Source: Patiriisocius_A hiemis (GTDB lineage: Bacteria; Bacteroidota; Bacteroidia; Flavobacteriales; Flavobacteriaceae). From it: a DNA stretch of 64,000 bases. Shown piece after piece: positions 33,644 to 42,965 of this stretch. The stretch spans positions 108,565-172,564 of the forward strand of contig NZ_JAVRHZ010000008.1 in the NCBI RefSeq assembly GCF_031846325.1. Direction: 5' to 3'. The position numbers and the translations under genes are program-made. Each line of letters starts with the position of its first letter. Positions within the stretch are counted from its first letter, which is position 1. The notes under the pieces are model-generated. The model had not been told where the DNA came from. It saw only the letters and a list, made by a program, of their open reading frames with translations, and did no database searches.

Positions 33644-36600
33644 CTACTTATTTTCTAACCACTTTCTAGCGTTTACAAAACCTTCAATCCACGGACTTAC
33701 TTCATCGGTTCTTTCTTTGGGGTAATGTGCCCAATTCCAAGGAAATGTAGATCTTTCTAGATGAGGCATCATTACTAAATGTCTTCCAGTAATATCTGTC
33801 ATCATAGCAACATTATAATCACTCCCGTTAGGATTTGCAGGTAATTTATCATAACCGTACTTACCAACTATATTATAATGCTTTTCTTCTTTTGGAAATT
33901 TAAATTTACCTTCTCCATGTGCAGCCCAAATTCCAAGGGTACTACCTGCAAGAGAGGATAGCATGACAGAGTTATTATCTTGTATTGTTACGGATGTGAA
34001 TGAGCACTCAAATTTACCCGTATCGTTATGAAGCATTTTTGGTTTTTCAACGTCATTTGGAGTTAACAAGCCCAACTCTATAAATAATTGGCAACCATTA
34101 CAAACCCCTAGTGACAAAGTATCTTCTTTTGAAAAGAAATTCTTTAATGCTTTATTAGCTTTTTCATTATACAAAAAAGCACCTGCCCAACCTTTTGCAC
34201 TTCCTAATACATCACTATTAGAAAAACCACCAACTGCAGCAATAAACTTAATATCGTCTAACGTTTCTCTCCCTTCTATTAAATCTGTCATATGCACATC
34301 TTTAACATCAAAACCAGCTAAGTACATTGCATTTGCCATTTCTCGTTCGCTATTACTTCCTTTCTCTCTTATAATAGCAGCTTTTATTCTTGGCTTGTTT
34401 GTTTCTGGTAAATTATGGTTTGGAGAAACTCCTGTAAAATTCTTTGGAAATTTAAACTGAAGTGGTTGTTGTTTATAATTTTCAAAACGCTCTTTAGCTT
34501 TTTCTACTCCGCTTTGTTTTTGATCAAGTAGATATGATGTTTTATACCATACATCCCTCATTTCTGGAACTGAAAAAGTAAGGTTGTCTGAGTGGTTTTT
34601 AATATGAAGTTTTTCAGCAGTACTAACTACTCCAATTTTATTGAAATGAATCTTATTGTTAGAAAGAATTTCCTCAAGATGTGCATCATCTGAGGCTTGA
34701 ATTATTATTCCACAATTTTCAGAAAAAAGCACTTTTACAGTATCAGTTTCATTTAGATTTGTTAAATCAAGTTTTGCACTAAGTTTACTATCTGCAAAAC
34801 ACATTTCGAATAAAGTAGTAATTAACCCGCCAGATGCTATATCGTGACCAGCAACAATTAAATCATGCTTTATTAATTCTTGGACTGTATTAAACACATT
34901 TTTTACGTAGGTTGCATTACGTACTGTTGGGGCCTCGTTACCAATGGTATTTACAATTTGTGCAAATGATGAACCTCCTAGTTTAAAATTATCTTCAGAA
35001 ATATTTATATAATAAATACTTCCTTTTCCTTTTTGTAATACTGGTTCTATAACTTTAGTAATATCATTACAGTTTCCAGCAGCAGATATAATAACAGTAC
35101 CAGGCGCTATTACCTCTTCATCTTTATACTTTTGCTTCATTGAAAGGGAATCTTTTCCAGTAGGAACATTTATACCCAATCCTATTGAAAAATCACTTAC
35201 CGCTTCAACAGCTTTATATAGTCTAGCATCTTCACCTGGGTTGTTACAAGGCCACATCCAATTAGCAGAAAGGCTAATACTTTGCAAACCATCTTTTAAT
35301 GGAGCCCAAATTATATTAGTAAGTGCTTCAGTAATACTATTTCTAGAGCCTGCAACTGGATCAATTAACCCAGAGATAGGAGAATGTCCTATTGATGTTG
35401 CAACTCCTTCCTTGCCTTGGTAGTCAAGCGCCATGACTCCACAGTTATTTAAAGGTAATTGTAGAGGTCCTGCACATTGTTGTTTTGCAACACGCCCAGT
35501 TACACATCTATCTGCTTTATTAGTGAGCCAATCTTTACAAGCAACGGCTTCTAATTGTAATACTTGCGAGATATATTCCTTTATTTTTGAAGTATCGTAC
35601 ATAGGGTTTTCATAATTTCTAACTATAGTAGCGTCGGTCATTATGGTTTTGGGGGAACTCCCAAACATATCTTCCAGCATAAAGTCCATTGGTTGTTCAC
35701 CAGTAGCTTTACTTTTAAAAAGAAAACGATTATCATTGGTAACATCTCCTACTTGATACATTGGAGACCGTTCTCTATTTGCAATTTTTTGAAGTGTATT
35801 TATATCTTTTTCTCCAATTACAAGTCCCATTCTTTCTTGGGATTCATTACCAATAATTTCTTTTGCCGAAAGTGTGGGGTCTCCAACTGGCAACTTATCT
35901 AAGTCTATATTACCTCCGGTCTCTTCAACCAATTCACTTAAACAGTTAAGGTGTCCACCTGCTCCGTGATCATGTATTGATACAATTTTATTTTCTTCAC
36001 TTTCTACCATGCCTCTTACAGCATTTGCAGCTCTTTTCTGCATTTCTGGATTAGAACGCTGTATTGCATTTAATTCAATTCCACTTTCAAATTCACCGGT
36101 ATCTGCAGAAGAAACAGCAGCACCTCCCATACCAATTCTATAATTCTCACCACCAAGAATTACAATTTTATCACCTTCTTTTGGCACATCTTTAATTGCT
36201 TGCTCAGCTTTTCCATACCCGATACCACCTGCAAGCATAATTACTTTATCAAAGCCTAATTTTCTTGCTTCTTCTTCATGCTCAAAAGTTAGAACAGAAC
36301 CCGCAATAAGAGGTTGCCCAAATTTGTTTCCAAAATCTGATGCTCCATTGCTGGCTTTTATTAAAATATCTAAAGGAGTCTGATACAACCATGGTCTTTC
36401 TTCCATTTTTTGTTCCCAGGGTCTATTTTCTTCTAGCCTAGAATAAGAAGTCATATAGACCGCTGTTCCTGCTAGAGGCAATGAACCTTTTCCACCAGCA
36501 AGACGATCTCTTATTTCTCCTCCGCTTCCTGTTGCAGCCCCGTTAAAAGGCTCAACAGTAGTTGGAAAATTATGAGTTTCGGCTTTTAAAGAAATTACGC

Positions 36601-37318
36601 TATTAAAATCTTTTGTCTGGTAATAATCTGGCTTATCTGGTGTTTTTGGCGCAAATTGTGAAACAGTTGGACCTTCAATAAAAGCTACATTGTCCTTGTA
36701 TGCAGATACAATACTATTTGGGTTTACTGCAGAGGTTTTTTTAATTAATTTAAATAATGAAGAAGGCATTTCTTCTCCATCAATAATAAAAGTCCCATTA
36801 AATATTTTATGTCTACAATGTTCACTATTTACTTGACTAAAACCAAAAACCTCACTATCCGTAAGTTTTCTATTTAATTTTACTGAAAGTTTTTCAAGAT
36901 ACTCCACTTCTTCTCCACTCAATGCCAATCCTTCTTCAATATTATAAGCACTAATATCATTGATCTCTTTTACAGCTTCTGGCTCAATATCTATTGCGAA
37001 AATCTCCTGATTTAATTCACTATACTTTTGGGACAACATAGGATCAAAGTCTGTAAAATCTTTTGAAGCCGTTAAAAACTCTTCGATTCTTAGAATCCCA
37101 CTAATGCACATATTTTGTGTAATCTCTACAGCATTAGTACTCCATGGCGTTATCATTGCCGCTCTAGGGCCAACAAAAAAATCCGTAAGTACGGATTTTT
37201 CTATTTTATTTTGATTTCCAAAAAGCCAAGTAAGTTTTTTTATATCATCTTTTGATAGTTCGGCTTGCGTTTGGACAGCAAAAACTTTGTTTTTTACGTC
37301 TCCAAAAAAGTGAATCAT
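33644..37318 (-). CDS. purL: phosphoribosylformylglycinamidine synthase (large, single-chain)
   Basis: 1224 residues of the long PurL form: an N-terminal PurS-like domain and linker (about 1-215), two AIR-synthase-like halves (with KAETHNFPTTVEPFNGAATG, HDHGAGGHLNC, PTGKDSLSMKQ) and a C-terminal glutaminase with the nucleophile in LGVCNGCQLF and the HGEGKF His. It makes FGAM from FGAR, ATP and glutamine in purine synthesis. The single-chain form means no separate purQ/purS is expected. No neighbour is a purine gene. Confidence 0.96.
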   Translation of the reverse strand: MIHFFGDVKNKVFAVQTQAELSKDDIKKLTWLFGNQNKIEKSVLTDFFVGPRAAMITPWSTNAVEITQNMCISGILRIEEFLTASKDFTDFDPMLSQKYSELNQEIFAIDIEPEAVKEINDISAYNIEEGLALSGEEVEYLEKLSVKLNRKLTDSEVFGFSQVNSEHCRHKIFNGTFIIDGEEMPSSLFKLIKKTSAVNPNSIVSAYKDNVAFIEGPTVSQFAPKTPDKPDYYQTKDFNSVISLKAETHNFPTTVEPFNGAATGSGGEIRDRLAGGKGSLPLAGTAVYMTSYSRLEENRPWEQKMEERPWLYQTPLDILIKASNGASDFGNKFGQPLIAGSVLTFEHEEEARKLGFDKVIMLAGGIGYGKAEQAIKDVPKEGDKIVILGGENYRIGMGGAAVSSADTGEFESGIELNAIQRSNPEMQKRAANAVRGMVESEENKIVSIHDHGAGGHLNCLSELVEETGGNIDLDKLPVGDPTLSAKEIIGNESQERMGLVIGEKDINTLQKIANRERSPMYQVGDVTNDNRFLFKSKATGEQPMDFMLEDMFGSSPKTIMTDATIVRNYENPMYDTSKIKEYISQVLQLEAVACKDWLTNKADRCVTGRVAKQQCAGPLQLPLNNCGVMALDYQGKEGVATSIGHSPISGLIDPVAGSRNSITEALTNIIWAPLKDGLQSISLSANWMWPCNNPGEDARLYKAVEAVSDFSIGLGINVPTGKDSLSMKQKYKDEEVIAPGTVIISAAGNCNDITKVIEPVLQKGKGSIYYINISEDNFKLGGSSFAQIVNTIGNEAPTVRNATYVKNVFNTVQELIKHDLIVAGHDIASGGLITTLFEMCFADSKLSAKLDLTNLNETDTVKVLFSENCGIIIQASDDAHLEEILSNNKIHFNKIGVVSTAEKLHIKNHSDNLTFSVPEMRDVWYKTSYLLDQKQSGVEKAKERFENYKQQPLQFKFPKNFTGVSPNHNLPETNKPRIKAAIIREKGSNSEREMANAMYLAGFDVKDVHMTDLIEGRETLDDIKFIAAVGGFSNSDVLGSAKGWAGAFLYNEKANKALKNFFSKEDTLSLGVCNGCQLFIELGLLTPNDVEKPKMLHNDTGKFECSFTSVTIQDNNSVMLSSLAGSTLGIWAAHGEGKFKFPKEEKHYNIVGKYGYDKLPANPNGSDYNVAMMTDITGRHLVMMPHLERSTFPWNWAHYPKERTDEVSPWIEGFVNARKWLENK

Positions 37319-37434
37319 TCTTACGGAAATTTGAGTGGATTTCTAAGTGACAAAGATACTCAATTTTCTAAAATTTAAGTTTTACTTTTACATTAAAAGA
37401 AGCTAGTTATTCAAGTGATTTGTTAATAAAGCAA

Positions 37435-38475
37435 TTATTTAATAATAACTTTATTAGTACTTGAAACCCCATTAGAAATAGTCTTTAACAAATACAATCC
37501 AGGAGTGATGCTACTTACATCTACTTTTAAAACAGAGTCTATGCTACTTGTGGTAAACACTTCTTTTCCATTTACATCATAAAGCATTATAGACTCTAAA
37601 GAGTACTTACTTGTTACCCATACTGTATCTGTAGCTGGATTAGGAAAAACCTCAACAATTGTTTCCTCAAAATTTTCGACACCAAGTGTATTCCATCTAT
37701 CTTCTGCTTGCGGTCCTCCCCAGATAATTGTTGCTAACGCTGGGTTATCTATAAAGGGATTTCTATTTCCATATTCTGTTTCAAGAAATTCATTACGTTG
37801 GTCTTCAAAAGGAGTTACCATATCTTCTGCATTCCATTGCAAAAATACTTGCAACATATCTGTGCTTCCTTGTGTAGAACCCACACCATTTAAAGAAGGT
37901 AAACATCTATCACCATAACGAGTGTACATGTACATCATCATTCGGGCAACATCTCCTTTCCATTCATCTCCAGGGTACCAGTTACCACTACCCACATCTC
38001 CTGCGTTTCCTGATCCTGCAGCGAACTTCTTGTTTCCTTTATTATTATTCATTTGCTGATCACTAGGTCTTAAATTATGTGGGTCTGCAACAATTCCAGT
38101 ACTACCATTACTTGCGCTTCCCATATCTGGATCTGCATTACCTCTGGCAAAAACATGCTCTCTATTATACTCACAGTTTCCGCCACCAAAATCATCTTTA
38201 TCCCTAGAGCGATCTGTTGTACAGTTACTATCATTAGTGTGGCCATATATAAGTAGCACATTATTAGAGTTAGCTGTATCTTCATCTGTTACCAAAAAAC
38301 TATCTCTTACATCACCATAGGTAAATGTATTATTACTTATGTCAATTTTATTTTGCAGCTCAAAGTACAAATCTTGCCCTGTTAGTGTTATATCTACATC
38401 ATCATAATATGGTTGCTGTGCTACAGCAATAAAAGTGATAGCGAATGTTAATAAGGAAAGTAAAAATTTATTCAT
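37435..38475 (-). CDS. T9SS-secreted endonuclease I
   Basis: 346 residues: a signal peptide (FIAVAQ), an endonuclease I/EndA domain (about 25-245) with the active-site segment YNREHVFARGNADP (family REHVWP) and DPHNLRPSDQQMNNNKGNKK, then a T9SS sorting domain (about 272-346; VEVFPNPATDTVWV). It cleaves DNA outside the cell, a way to scavenge phosphate and nucleotides. It lies 5 nt after the RsmB-like gene on the same strand. Confidence 0.93.
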   Translation of the reverse strand: MNKFLLSLLTFAITFIAVAQQPYYDDVDITLTGQDLYFELQNKIDISNNTFTYGDVRDSFLVTDEDTANSNNVLLIYGHTNDSNCTTDRSRDKDDFGGGNCEYNREHVFARGNADPDMGSASNGSTGIVADPHNLRPSDQQMNNNKGNKKFAAGSGNAGDVGSGNWYPGDEWKGDVARMMMYMYTRYGDRCLPSLNGVGSTQGSTDMLQVFLQWNAEDMVTPFEDQRNEFLETEYGNRNPFIDNPALATIIWGGPQAEDRWNTLGVENFEETIVEVFPNPATDTVWVTSKYSLESIMLYDVNGKEVFTTSSIDSVLKVDVSSITPGLYLLKTISNGVSSTNKVIIK

Positions 38476-38480
38476 TTTAA

Positions 38481-39692
38481 TTATTTTGTTTTTTCTAATA
38501 ATGCCATATAAAAACCATCAAATCCAGAAGTACTAGGCATGATGTTTTCATCTTTTACAAAGGTAAAGTCTTTTCCCGCTTCAGATGTTAAAAATAAATT
38601 AACTTGTTCTTTATTTTCTGAAGGCAAAATAGAGCAGGTTGCATATACTAACTGTCCACCAGGTTTTACCATTCTTGAATAAGAAGTTAAAATTTCCTGT
38701 TGTGTATTTTTAATTCGTTCTAAAAACTCTGGCTGCAATTTCCATTTACTATCTGGATTTCTTTTAAGCACCCCAAGACCTGAACACGGTGCATCGAGCA
38801 ATACTTTATCTGCTTTTCCAATTAATTTTTTTATGGCCTTTGAAGAGTCTATAACACGTGTTTCAATATTATGTGCACCATTACGCCTTGCTCTTCTTTT
38901 AAGTTCTGTTAATTTGTTTTCATATAAATCCATTGCAACTACTTGCCCTTTGTTTTCCATTAAAGCTGCAATATGAAGTGTTTTACCACCCGCACCTGCA
39001 CATGCATCAATAATTCGCATTCCAGGTTCTGGCTTTAAAAATTGAGCTACTTTTTGTGAAGAAGCATCTTGAACTTCAAACCAACCATTTTTAAAGGCAT
39101 CTGTTGTAAAAACATTAGCGCGCTCTTTTAACTTTAAAGCATGTGGTACGTTTTTAATAGCTTCTGTTCTAATATCATTATCCAATAGCTCATTTTGGAC
39201 TTGTTTTACAGTAGCCTTTAACGGGTTAACTCGAAGTACTACATCTGCCAATTGATTTAATGCTGATATTTCTCCATCCCATTTTTTTCCTAGTTCTTTT
39301 ACACCTAGTTCATCTAACCAATCTGGAATAGATTCTCTTAACTTTCTAATTTTAGAAAACTCATCGAACTTACCTTTAATTCTTCTTGTAGGAGTATCTT
39401 CAAATTGAGGCCAATCTGGTATTTTAATTCCATTAAGAGTTGCCCAAACTGTAAACAGTCTAAAAAGGTTTGGACGACTAAATGGTTCTTTAACTTCAGC
39501 AATTTCGGCATAAAGACGCTTCCAACGCACAATATCATAGGTTGTTTCGGCAATAAAACTTCTATCGCGAGATCCCCAACGCTTATCTCTTTTAAGAGTA
39601 TTTTTAAGTACCTTATCTGCCTGTTTTTCTTCATTGAAAATCAAGTGTAAAGAATCTATAGTTGCAAAAACTAAGTTACGATGTAGCCTCAT
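38481..39692 (-). CDS. RsmB/NOP2-family rRNA (cytosine-C5)-methyltransferase
   Basis: 403 residues: an N-terminal helical RNA-binding region (about 1-130) and a Rossmann methyltransferase domain (about 190-400) with the SAM motif DACAGAGGKTLHIAALM, the TC-motif cysteine in YATCSILPSENKEQV and the PC-motif LDAPCSGLGVLKRNPD. Both catalytic cysteines of m5C enzymes are present. It resembles RsmB, but the exact target base cannot be fixed from sequence. It is divergent from the YCF48-like gene. Confidence 0.9.
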   Translation of the reverse strand: MRLHRNLVFATIDSLHLIFNEEKQADKVLKNTLKRDKRWGSRDRSFIAETTYDIVRWKRLYAEIAEVKEPFSRPNLFRLFTVWATLNGIKIPDWPQFEDTPTRRIKGKFDEFSKIRKLRESIPDWLDELGVKELGKKWDGEISALNQLADVVLRVNPLKATVKQVQNELLDNDIRTEAIKNVPHALKLKERANVFTTDAFKNGWFEVQDASSQKVAQFLKPEPGMRIIDACAGAGGKTLHIAALMENKGQVVAMDLYENKLTELKRRARRNGAHNIETRVIDSSKAIKKLIGKADKVLLDAPCSGLGVLKRNPDSKWKLQPEFLERIKNTQQEILTSYSRMVKPGGQLVYATCSILPSENKEQVNLFLTSEAGKDFTFVKDENIMPSTSGFDGFYMALLEKTK

Positions 39693-39766
39693 GGTGAGTT
39701 GTAAATTTGTGGCAAAGGTATCATATTACATGCGATTTGTTTTAGTTACTTTTACAAAAAAAATAT

Positions 39767-40807
39767 ATGCGATATTTTACTACTTTTTTGTTGACCATTA
39801 TATTAGTCTCATGTACCTCTATTTCAAAAAAAGAATTTAAAAGCGTAACTATTGAGCCTATTTTTGAAGATAGCCTTAGCATTCGTGCTATCGCTCCAAT
39901 TGATAACAATAAAGTTTGGTTTGCTGCAAATAATGGTATTGTTGGAATTATTGATGAAACCACTCCTAAACTAGCAACAATTAAGTATGAAGATTCACTG
40001 CTCAACTTTAGAGCAATAGCAGCCAGAAAAAATGCTGCTTTTGTATTAAGCATTGCCAATCCAGCAGTATTATACAAAATAGGATATAATGGTACTGAAG
40101 CTACCAACATTGAGGAAGTATATTCTGAAAAGGGCGAGAAAGTTTTTTATGACGCCATAGCATTTTTTAATAACAAAGAAGGTATTGCAATGGGTGATCC
40201 TACTGAAGATTGCTTGTCTATCATTATAACAAAAGATGGAGGAAGTTCATGGAATAAAATACCTTGTGATGAACTTCCTAAAACTGAAAATGGAGAAGCT
40301 GCATTTGCGGCTAGTAATTCTAATATTGCAATTGTAAAAGACAAGGTTTGGATTGTCTCTGGTGGAAAAAAAGCTAGAGTATTTCATTCGGCAGATAAGG
40401 GTGAAACTTGGGAGGTTTATAATACGCCTATTATTCAAGGAAAAACTATGACCGGTATCTATACTGTTGATTTTTTTGACGAAAATATAGGTGTCATTTT
40501 TGGTGGTGATTGGGAACAAAAGGACTTTAATGAAGGTAATAAAGCCATTACTTATGATGGTGGTAAAACATGGAAGCTCTTAAGTAATGGAAAAGGACCT
40601 GGGTATCGTTCTTCTGTACGTTTTGTACCTAATACAAATGGAAATGGTATTGTAGCTTTAGGATCTCCCGGAATATCCTATAGTGCTGACCAGGGTAAAA
40701 CATGGAAAGAACTCTCTAATGAAGGTTTTTACGCCTTAGAATTTGTAAACGATAGTGTTGCTTTTGCAAGCGGAAGAAATAAAATTGCGAAACTAAGTTT
40801 TAAATAA
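39767..40807 (+). CDS. YCF48-like beta-propeller lipoprotein
   Basis: 346 residues with a lipobox (ILVSC, Cys about 16) and repeated beta-propeller blades carrying the sialidase/BNR Asp-box-like pattern (TKDGGSSWNKIP, SADKGETWEVYN, TYDGGKTWKLL, SADQGKTWKELS). Such proteins, often labelled oxidoreductase or photosystem-assembly-like, have no proven activity in heterotrophs. A -7-like TACTTTTA precedes the ATG closely. Confidence 0.82.
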   Translation: MRYFTTFLLTIILVSCTSISKKEFKSVTIEPIFEDSLSIRAIAPIDNNKVWFAANNGIVGIIDETTPKLATIKYEDSLLNFRAIAARKNAAFVLSIANPAVLYKIGYNGTEATNIEEVYSEKGEKVFYDAIAFFNNKEGIAMGDPTEDCLSIIITKDGGSSWNKIPCDELPKTENGEAAFAASNSNIAIVKDKVWIVSGGKKARVFHSADKGETWEVYNTPIIQGKTMTGIYTVDFFDENIGVIFGGDWEQKDFNEGNKAITYDGGKTWKLLSNGKGPGYRSSVRFVPNTNGNGIVALGSPGISYSADQGKTWKELSNEGFYALEFVNDSVAFASGRNKIAKLSFK

Positions 40808-40829
40808 AGCTAGCCAGAGAGGCAAAACT

Positions 40830-41267
40830 TTAATCCCGTCTTCGTTTCTTATACTCCTCTAGTAATCTACGCTTGAAGTCATGCTCTGCTTTTCTAAGTT
40901 TAAGAATCTTTCTAGAAGAAATTACTTTTTTAAGGTCTTGGTAAAGTTGCTGTTTGTATTTTAACTCTTCAGAATCATAAAACACAATTTTATCTATAAG
41001 CGTATTCGCTTTTTCCTCAGAAACCTCATCTAACCCTCTCTTAAAATAACTCCACACCTCAGCCCTTTCTTTACTTCGAAGAGCATCCATACTGTCATCA
41101 TATTTATTATAAATTGGCCAAAATTTTTCTGCCTCAGCAGTCGTTAAGCTTAAAGCTTCTGTAAAGTAAGCAGTTTTAAAAGCTTTTATTTTTTCATCTC
41201 TATCGCCGCCCTGCGCTACAATAGAAGCTGAACAAATAAGCAGTAAGAGTAGTATGAAATTTTTCAT
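40830..41267 (-). CDS. sensor of ECF-type sigma factor (periplasmic helical protein)
   Basis: 145 residues with a signal peptide (ASIVAQ) and a long all-helical, highly charged region with an FKRRLLEEYKKRRRD tail. The pattern (LTTAEAEKFWPIYNKYD) is typical of the small Spy/CpxP-like helical proteins that follow ECF sigma/anti-sigma pairs in Flavobacteriaceae. The ATG at 41267 is used; a TTG at 41276 is in frame. It lies 1 nt after the membrane anti-sigma-like gene. Its role in signalling is inferred from position. Confidence 0.8.
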   Translation of the reverse strand: MKNFILLLLLICSASIVAQGGDRDEKIKAFKTAYFTEALSLTTAEAEKFWPIYNKYDDSMDALRSKERAEVWSYFKRGLDEVSEEKANTLIDKIVFYDSEELKYKQQLYQDLKKVISSRKILKLRKAEHDFKRRLLEEYKKRRRD

Positions 41268-41268
41268 T

Positions 41269-41763
41269 TTATTCAATTAAAAGTGTTGTGTCATCAATAT
41301 TATTAAGTAAATAGTCTTCAAGGTTTTCATCAGAAAAAGTAACCATAGTATTTGATAAGTCTTCTATAATTTCTTGATCTAGCATAGCTTCTAACTCATA
41401 AGTTTCTATATCTAAATTACCGGTCTCAATGTAACTTTCTAATGAAGCAAAATCTATAGTATCTATAGAAGATGTTGTATTCCCAAAATTTATAACTGAA
41501 AAAATGATAGCAATACAAGCAGCAATTGAAGCAGCAACTATAAACGAAGGCTTTTTGTACAAAGGCACTACTTTGGTTTCTATAACTTCTATTGTCTTAG
41601 AAGGAATAGAAACATCAAAACTATCAAAATAACCTTCTGGCACTTTAAATCCAGTTTCTTTGGGTAAAGTTTGAGACTCTAATGTATTAAAAAGCTTTTC
41701 TTCAAACTCATCAAAATAGTTTGAAGGAACTTTAAAACCATGTTTATATTTATTGCTTTTCAT
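41269..41763 (-). CDS. membrane protein of the ECF module, probable anti-sigma factor
   Basis: 164 residues: cytoplasmic N terminus (about 1-90), one membrane helix (about 93-110) and an acidic periplasmic tail (about 115-164). The N terminus repeats a motif twice, GFKVPSNYFDEF (about 9-20) and GFKVPEGYFDSF (about 39-50). It sits between the sigma factor and the helical sensor in one operon. The single helix and location fit an anti-sigma factor, though the usual HCxxC zinc motif is absent. Confidence 0.74.
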   Translation of the reverse strand: MKSNKYKHGFKVPSNYFDEFEEKLFNTLESQTLPKETGFKVPEGYFDSFDVSIPSKTIEVIETKVVPLYKKPSFIVAASIAACIAIIFSVINFGNTTSSIDTIDFASLESYIETGNLDIETYELEAMLDQEIIEDLSNTMVTFSDENLEDYLLNNIDDTTLLIE

Positions 41764-41804
41764 CTTGGATTTAACTAAGGGTCATATGTTTGACTATCTA
41801 ATTA

Positions 41805-42359
41805 CTAAAAGGTTTCATCTGTTTTTAAAATTTCGGTAATTTTTTTTACTGCAATGTGATAACTACTTTTTAACCCCCCAACAGATGTTTCTAAAATATC
41901 TGAAAGTTCTTCGTAAGTATACTCCTCAAAATATTTCATGTTAAATACTAGTTGTTGCTTTTCTGGTAAAGTTGCTATTGCTTTTTGCAATTTTAACTGT
42001 ATCACATCACCTTCAAAATAAACATCGCTAGTTAAATTATTAATAGCTTTTTCTTTTACCTCCTCCATTGAGCTATTTAATCGCTTGCTTTTTTTCTTTA
42101 AAAAATTAATAGACTCATTAGTTGCAATGCGATACATCCATGTATATAACTTACTATCACCTTTAAATTTATCAATATTTTTATAAACCTTGATAAAGGT
42201 ATTTTGCAGAACATCATCGGCATCATCGTGACTCAAAACCATTTTACGCACATGCCAATACAAACGCTCTTTGTATTGAGAAACTAAGATTCTAAAAGCT
42301 TCTTCTCTTTCTTGAGCTGACTGCAATGCAATAACTAAGTCTTGTTCTTCTACTACCAA
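41805..42359 (-). CDS. ECF-type RNA polymerase sigma factor
   Basis: 184 residues: region 2 (about 20-90) with YKERLYWHVRKMVLSHDDAD, DVLQNTFIKVYKNIDKF and LYTWMYRIATNESINFLKKK, and region 4 (about 125-180) with LPEKQQLVFNMKYFEEYTYE and a final helix-turn-helix. No ATG is in frame upstream, so the start is a TTG at 42359. It heads an operon with the membrane anti-sigma-like and sensor genes. An autoregulated promoter is likely, but none is clear upstream. Confidence 0.92.
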   Translation of the reverse strand: MVVEEQDLVIALQSAQEREEAFRILVSQYKERLYWHVRKMVLSHDDADDVLQNTFIKVYKNIDKFKGDSKLYTWMYRIATNESINFLKKKSKRLNSSMEEVKEKAINNLTSDVYFEGDVIQLKLQKAIATLPEKQQLVFNMKYFEEYTYEELSDILETSVGGLKSSYHIAVKKITEILKTDETF

Positions 42360-42504
42360 TTAGATATTGTTTGAATATTTGACATTTTAAAGTTACAAAG
42401 GTTTAATTAAATGGAATAAATGTTAAAATATAGATAAAAAACATAAATATTCGATTAAATGCAAGTTTTGTTATTTTTGTAGGAATTTTTTTATATCTTA
42501 GCAC

Positions 42505-42586
42505 CATACTTCTTATGTATTTGTTCTATTACACTAGACATAGAACACTTTAAAACGGGTCTAAGCGGGGGCTGACCCGTTTTTTT
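42505..42586 (+). ncRNA. candidate small RNA 1 with terminator hairpin
   Basis: A -7-like TATCTTAG (42494-42501) precedes a first hairpin (GTTCTAT 42523-42529 with ATAGAAC 42540-42546) and a strong terminator: AAAACGGGTC (42552-42561) with GACCCGTTTT (42574-42583) and seven T residues. The 12-nt terminator loop is G-rich and contains GGGGCT (42568-42573). No open reading frame fits inside. The promoter is weaker than that of RNA 2, so the 5' end is uncertain. Confidence 0.6.
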
Positions 42587-42708
42587 AATATCTAAAAATA
42601 AGCATTTGTGAAAACAAAAAATTTGTAGGAATTACATTAACACATTACTAACAAGAATAAAATTTTATCGATTAAAAGCATTTTAAACCAGATAAAAAGC
42701 ATAGTTTA

Positions 42709-42739
42709 TTTGTGTAATTGAAAATATAATGTATCTTTG
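42709..42739 (+). promoter_or_regulatory. canonical TTTG-N19-TATCTTTG promoter in a gene-free gap
   Basis: TTTG (42709-42712), 19 bp, then TATCTTTG (42732-42739): an exact match to the Bacteroidota housekeeping promoter, with no protein gene downstream on this strand. It drives candidate small RNA 2. Confidence 0.85.
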
Positions 42740-42742
42740 ATA

Positions 42743-42826
42743 TATACTTATGTATTAAACATCATTAAGAGCCCCAATTCTTACGATGAAAAGTTAAAGA
42801 GCGAAGCCCCAAATCGCTCTTTTTTT
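42743..42826 (+). ncRNA. candidate small RNA 2 (about 80 nt)
   Basis: Starting just after a perfect promoter and ending in AAAGAGCGA (42796-42804) / TCGCTCTTT (42814-42822) plus seven T residues, this unit is about 80 nt. The terminator loop is AGCCCCAAA, and the same AGCCCC occurs once more at 42770-42775. The only ATG-initiated frames are two or three codons long, so it is not a short gene. The AGCCCC motifs are complementary to the GGGGCT loop of small RNA 1. Confidence 0.72.
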
Positions 42827-42965
42827 ATACTAAAATTTAAATAACGTACCTTGGCATGGATTGTTCAAGGCAGTTTTATTTGAAGTTACTTTGTAAGCAT
42901 ATTTTATATCTACGTAAGGTTCGTAGAAATTAATTTAGCAGCAGACATGACTTCGCAGGAGTTCA

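Larger units (their letters stand above)
42360..42965. other. 606-bp gap without a protein gene
   Basis: This is the largest gene-free stretch. It contains two plus-strand candidate small RNAs, each with its own Rho-independent terminator (42505-42586 and 42743-42826). The remaining ~140 bp up to the ABC exporter stop codon shows no gene, tRNA or clear repeat. Confidence 0.7.
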
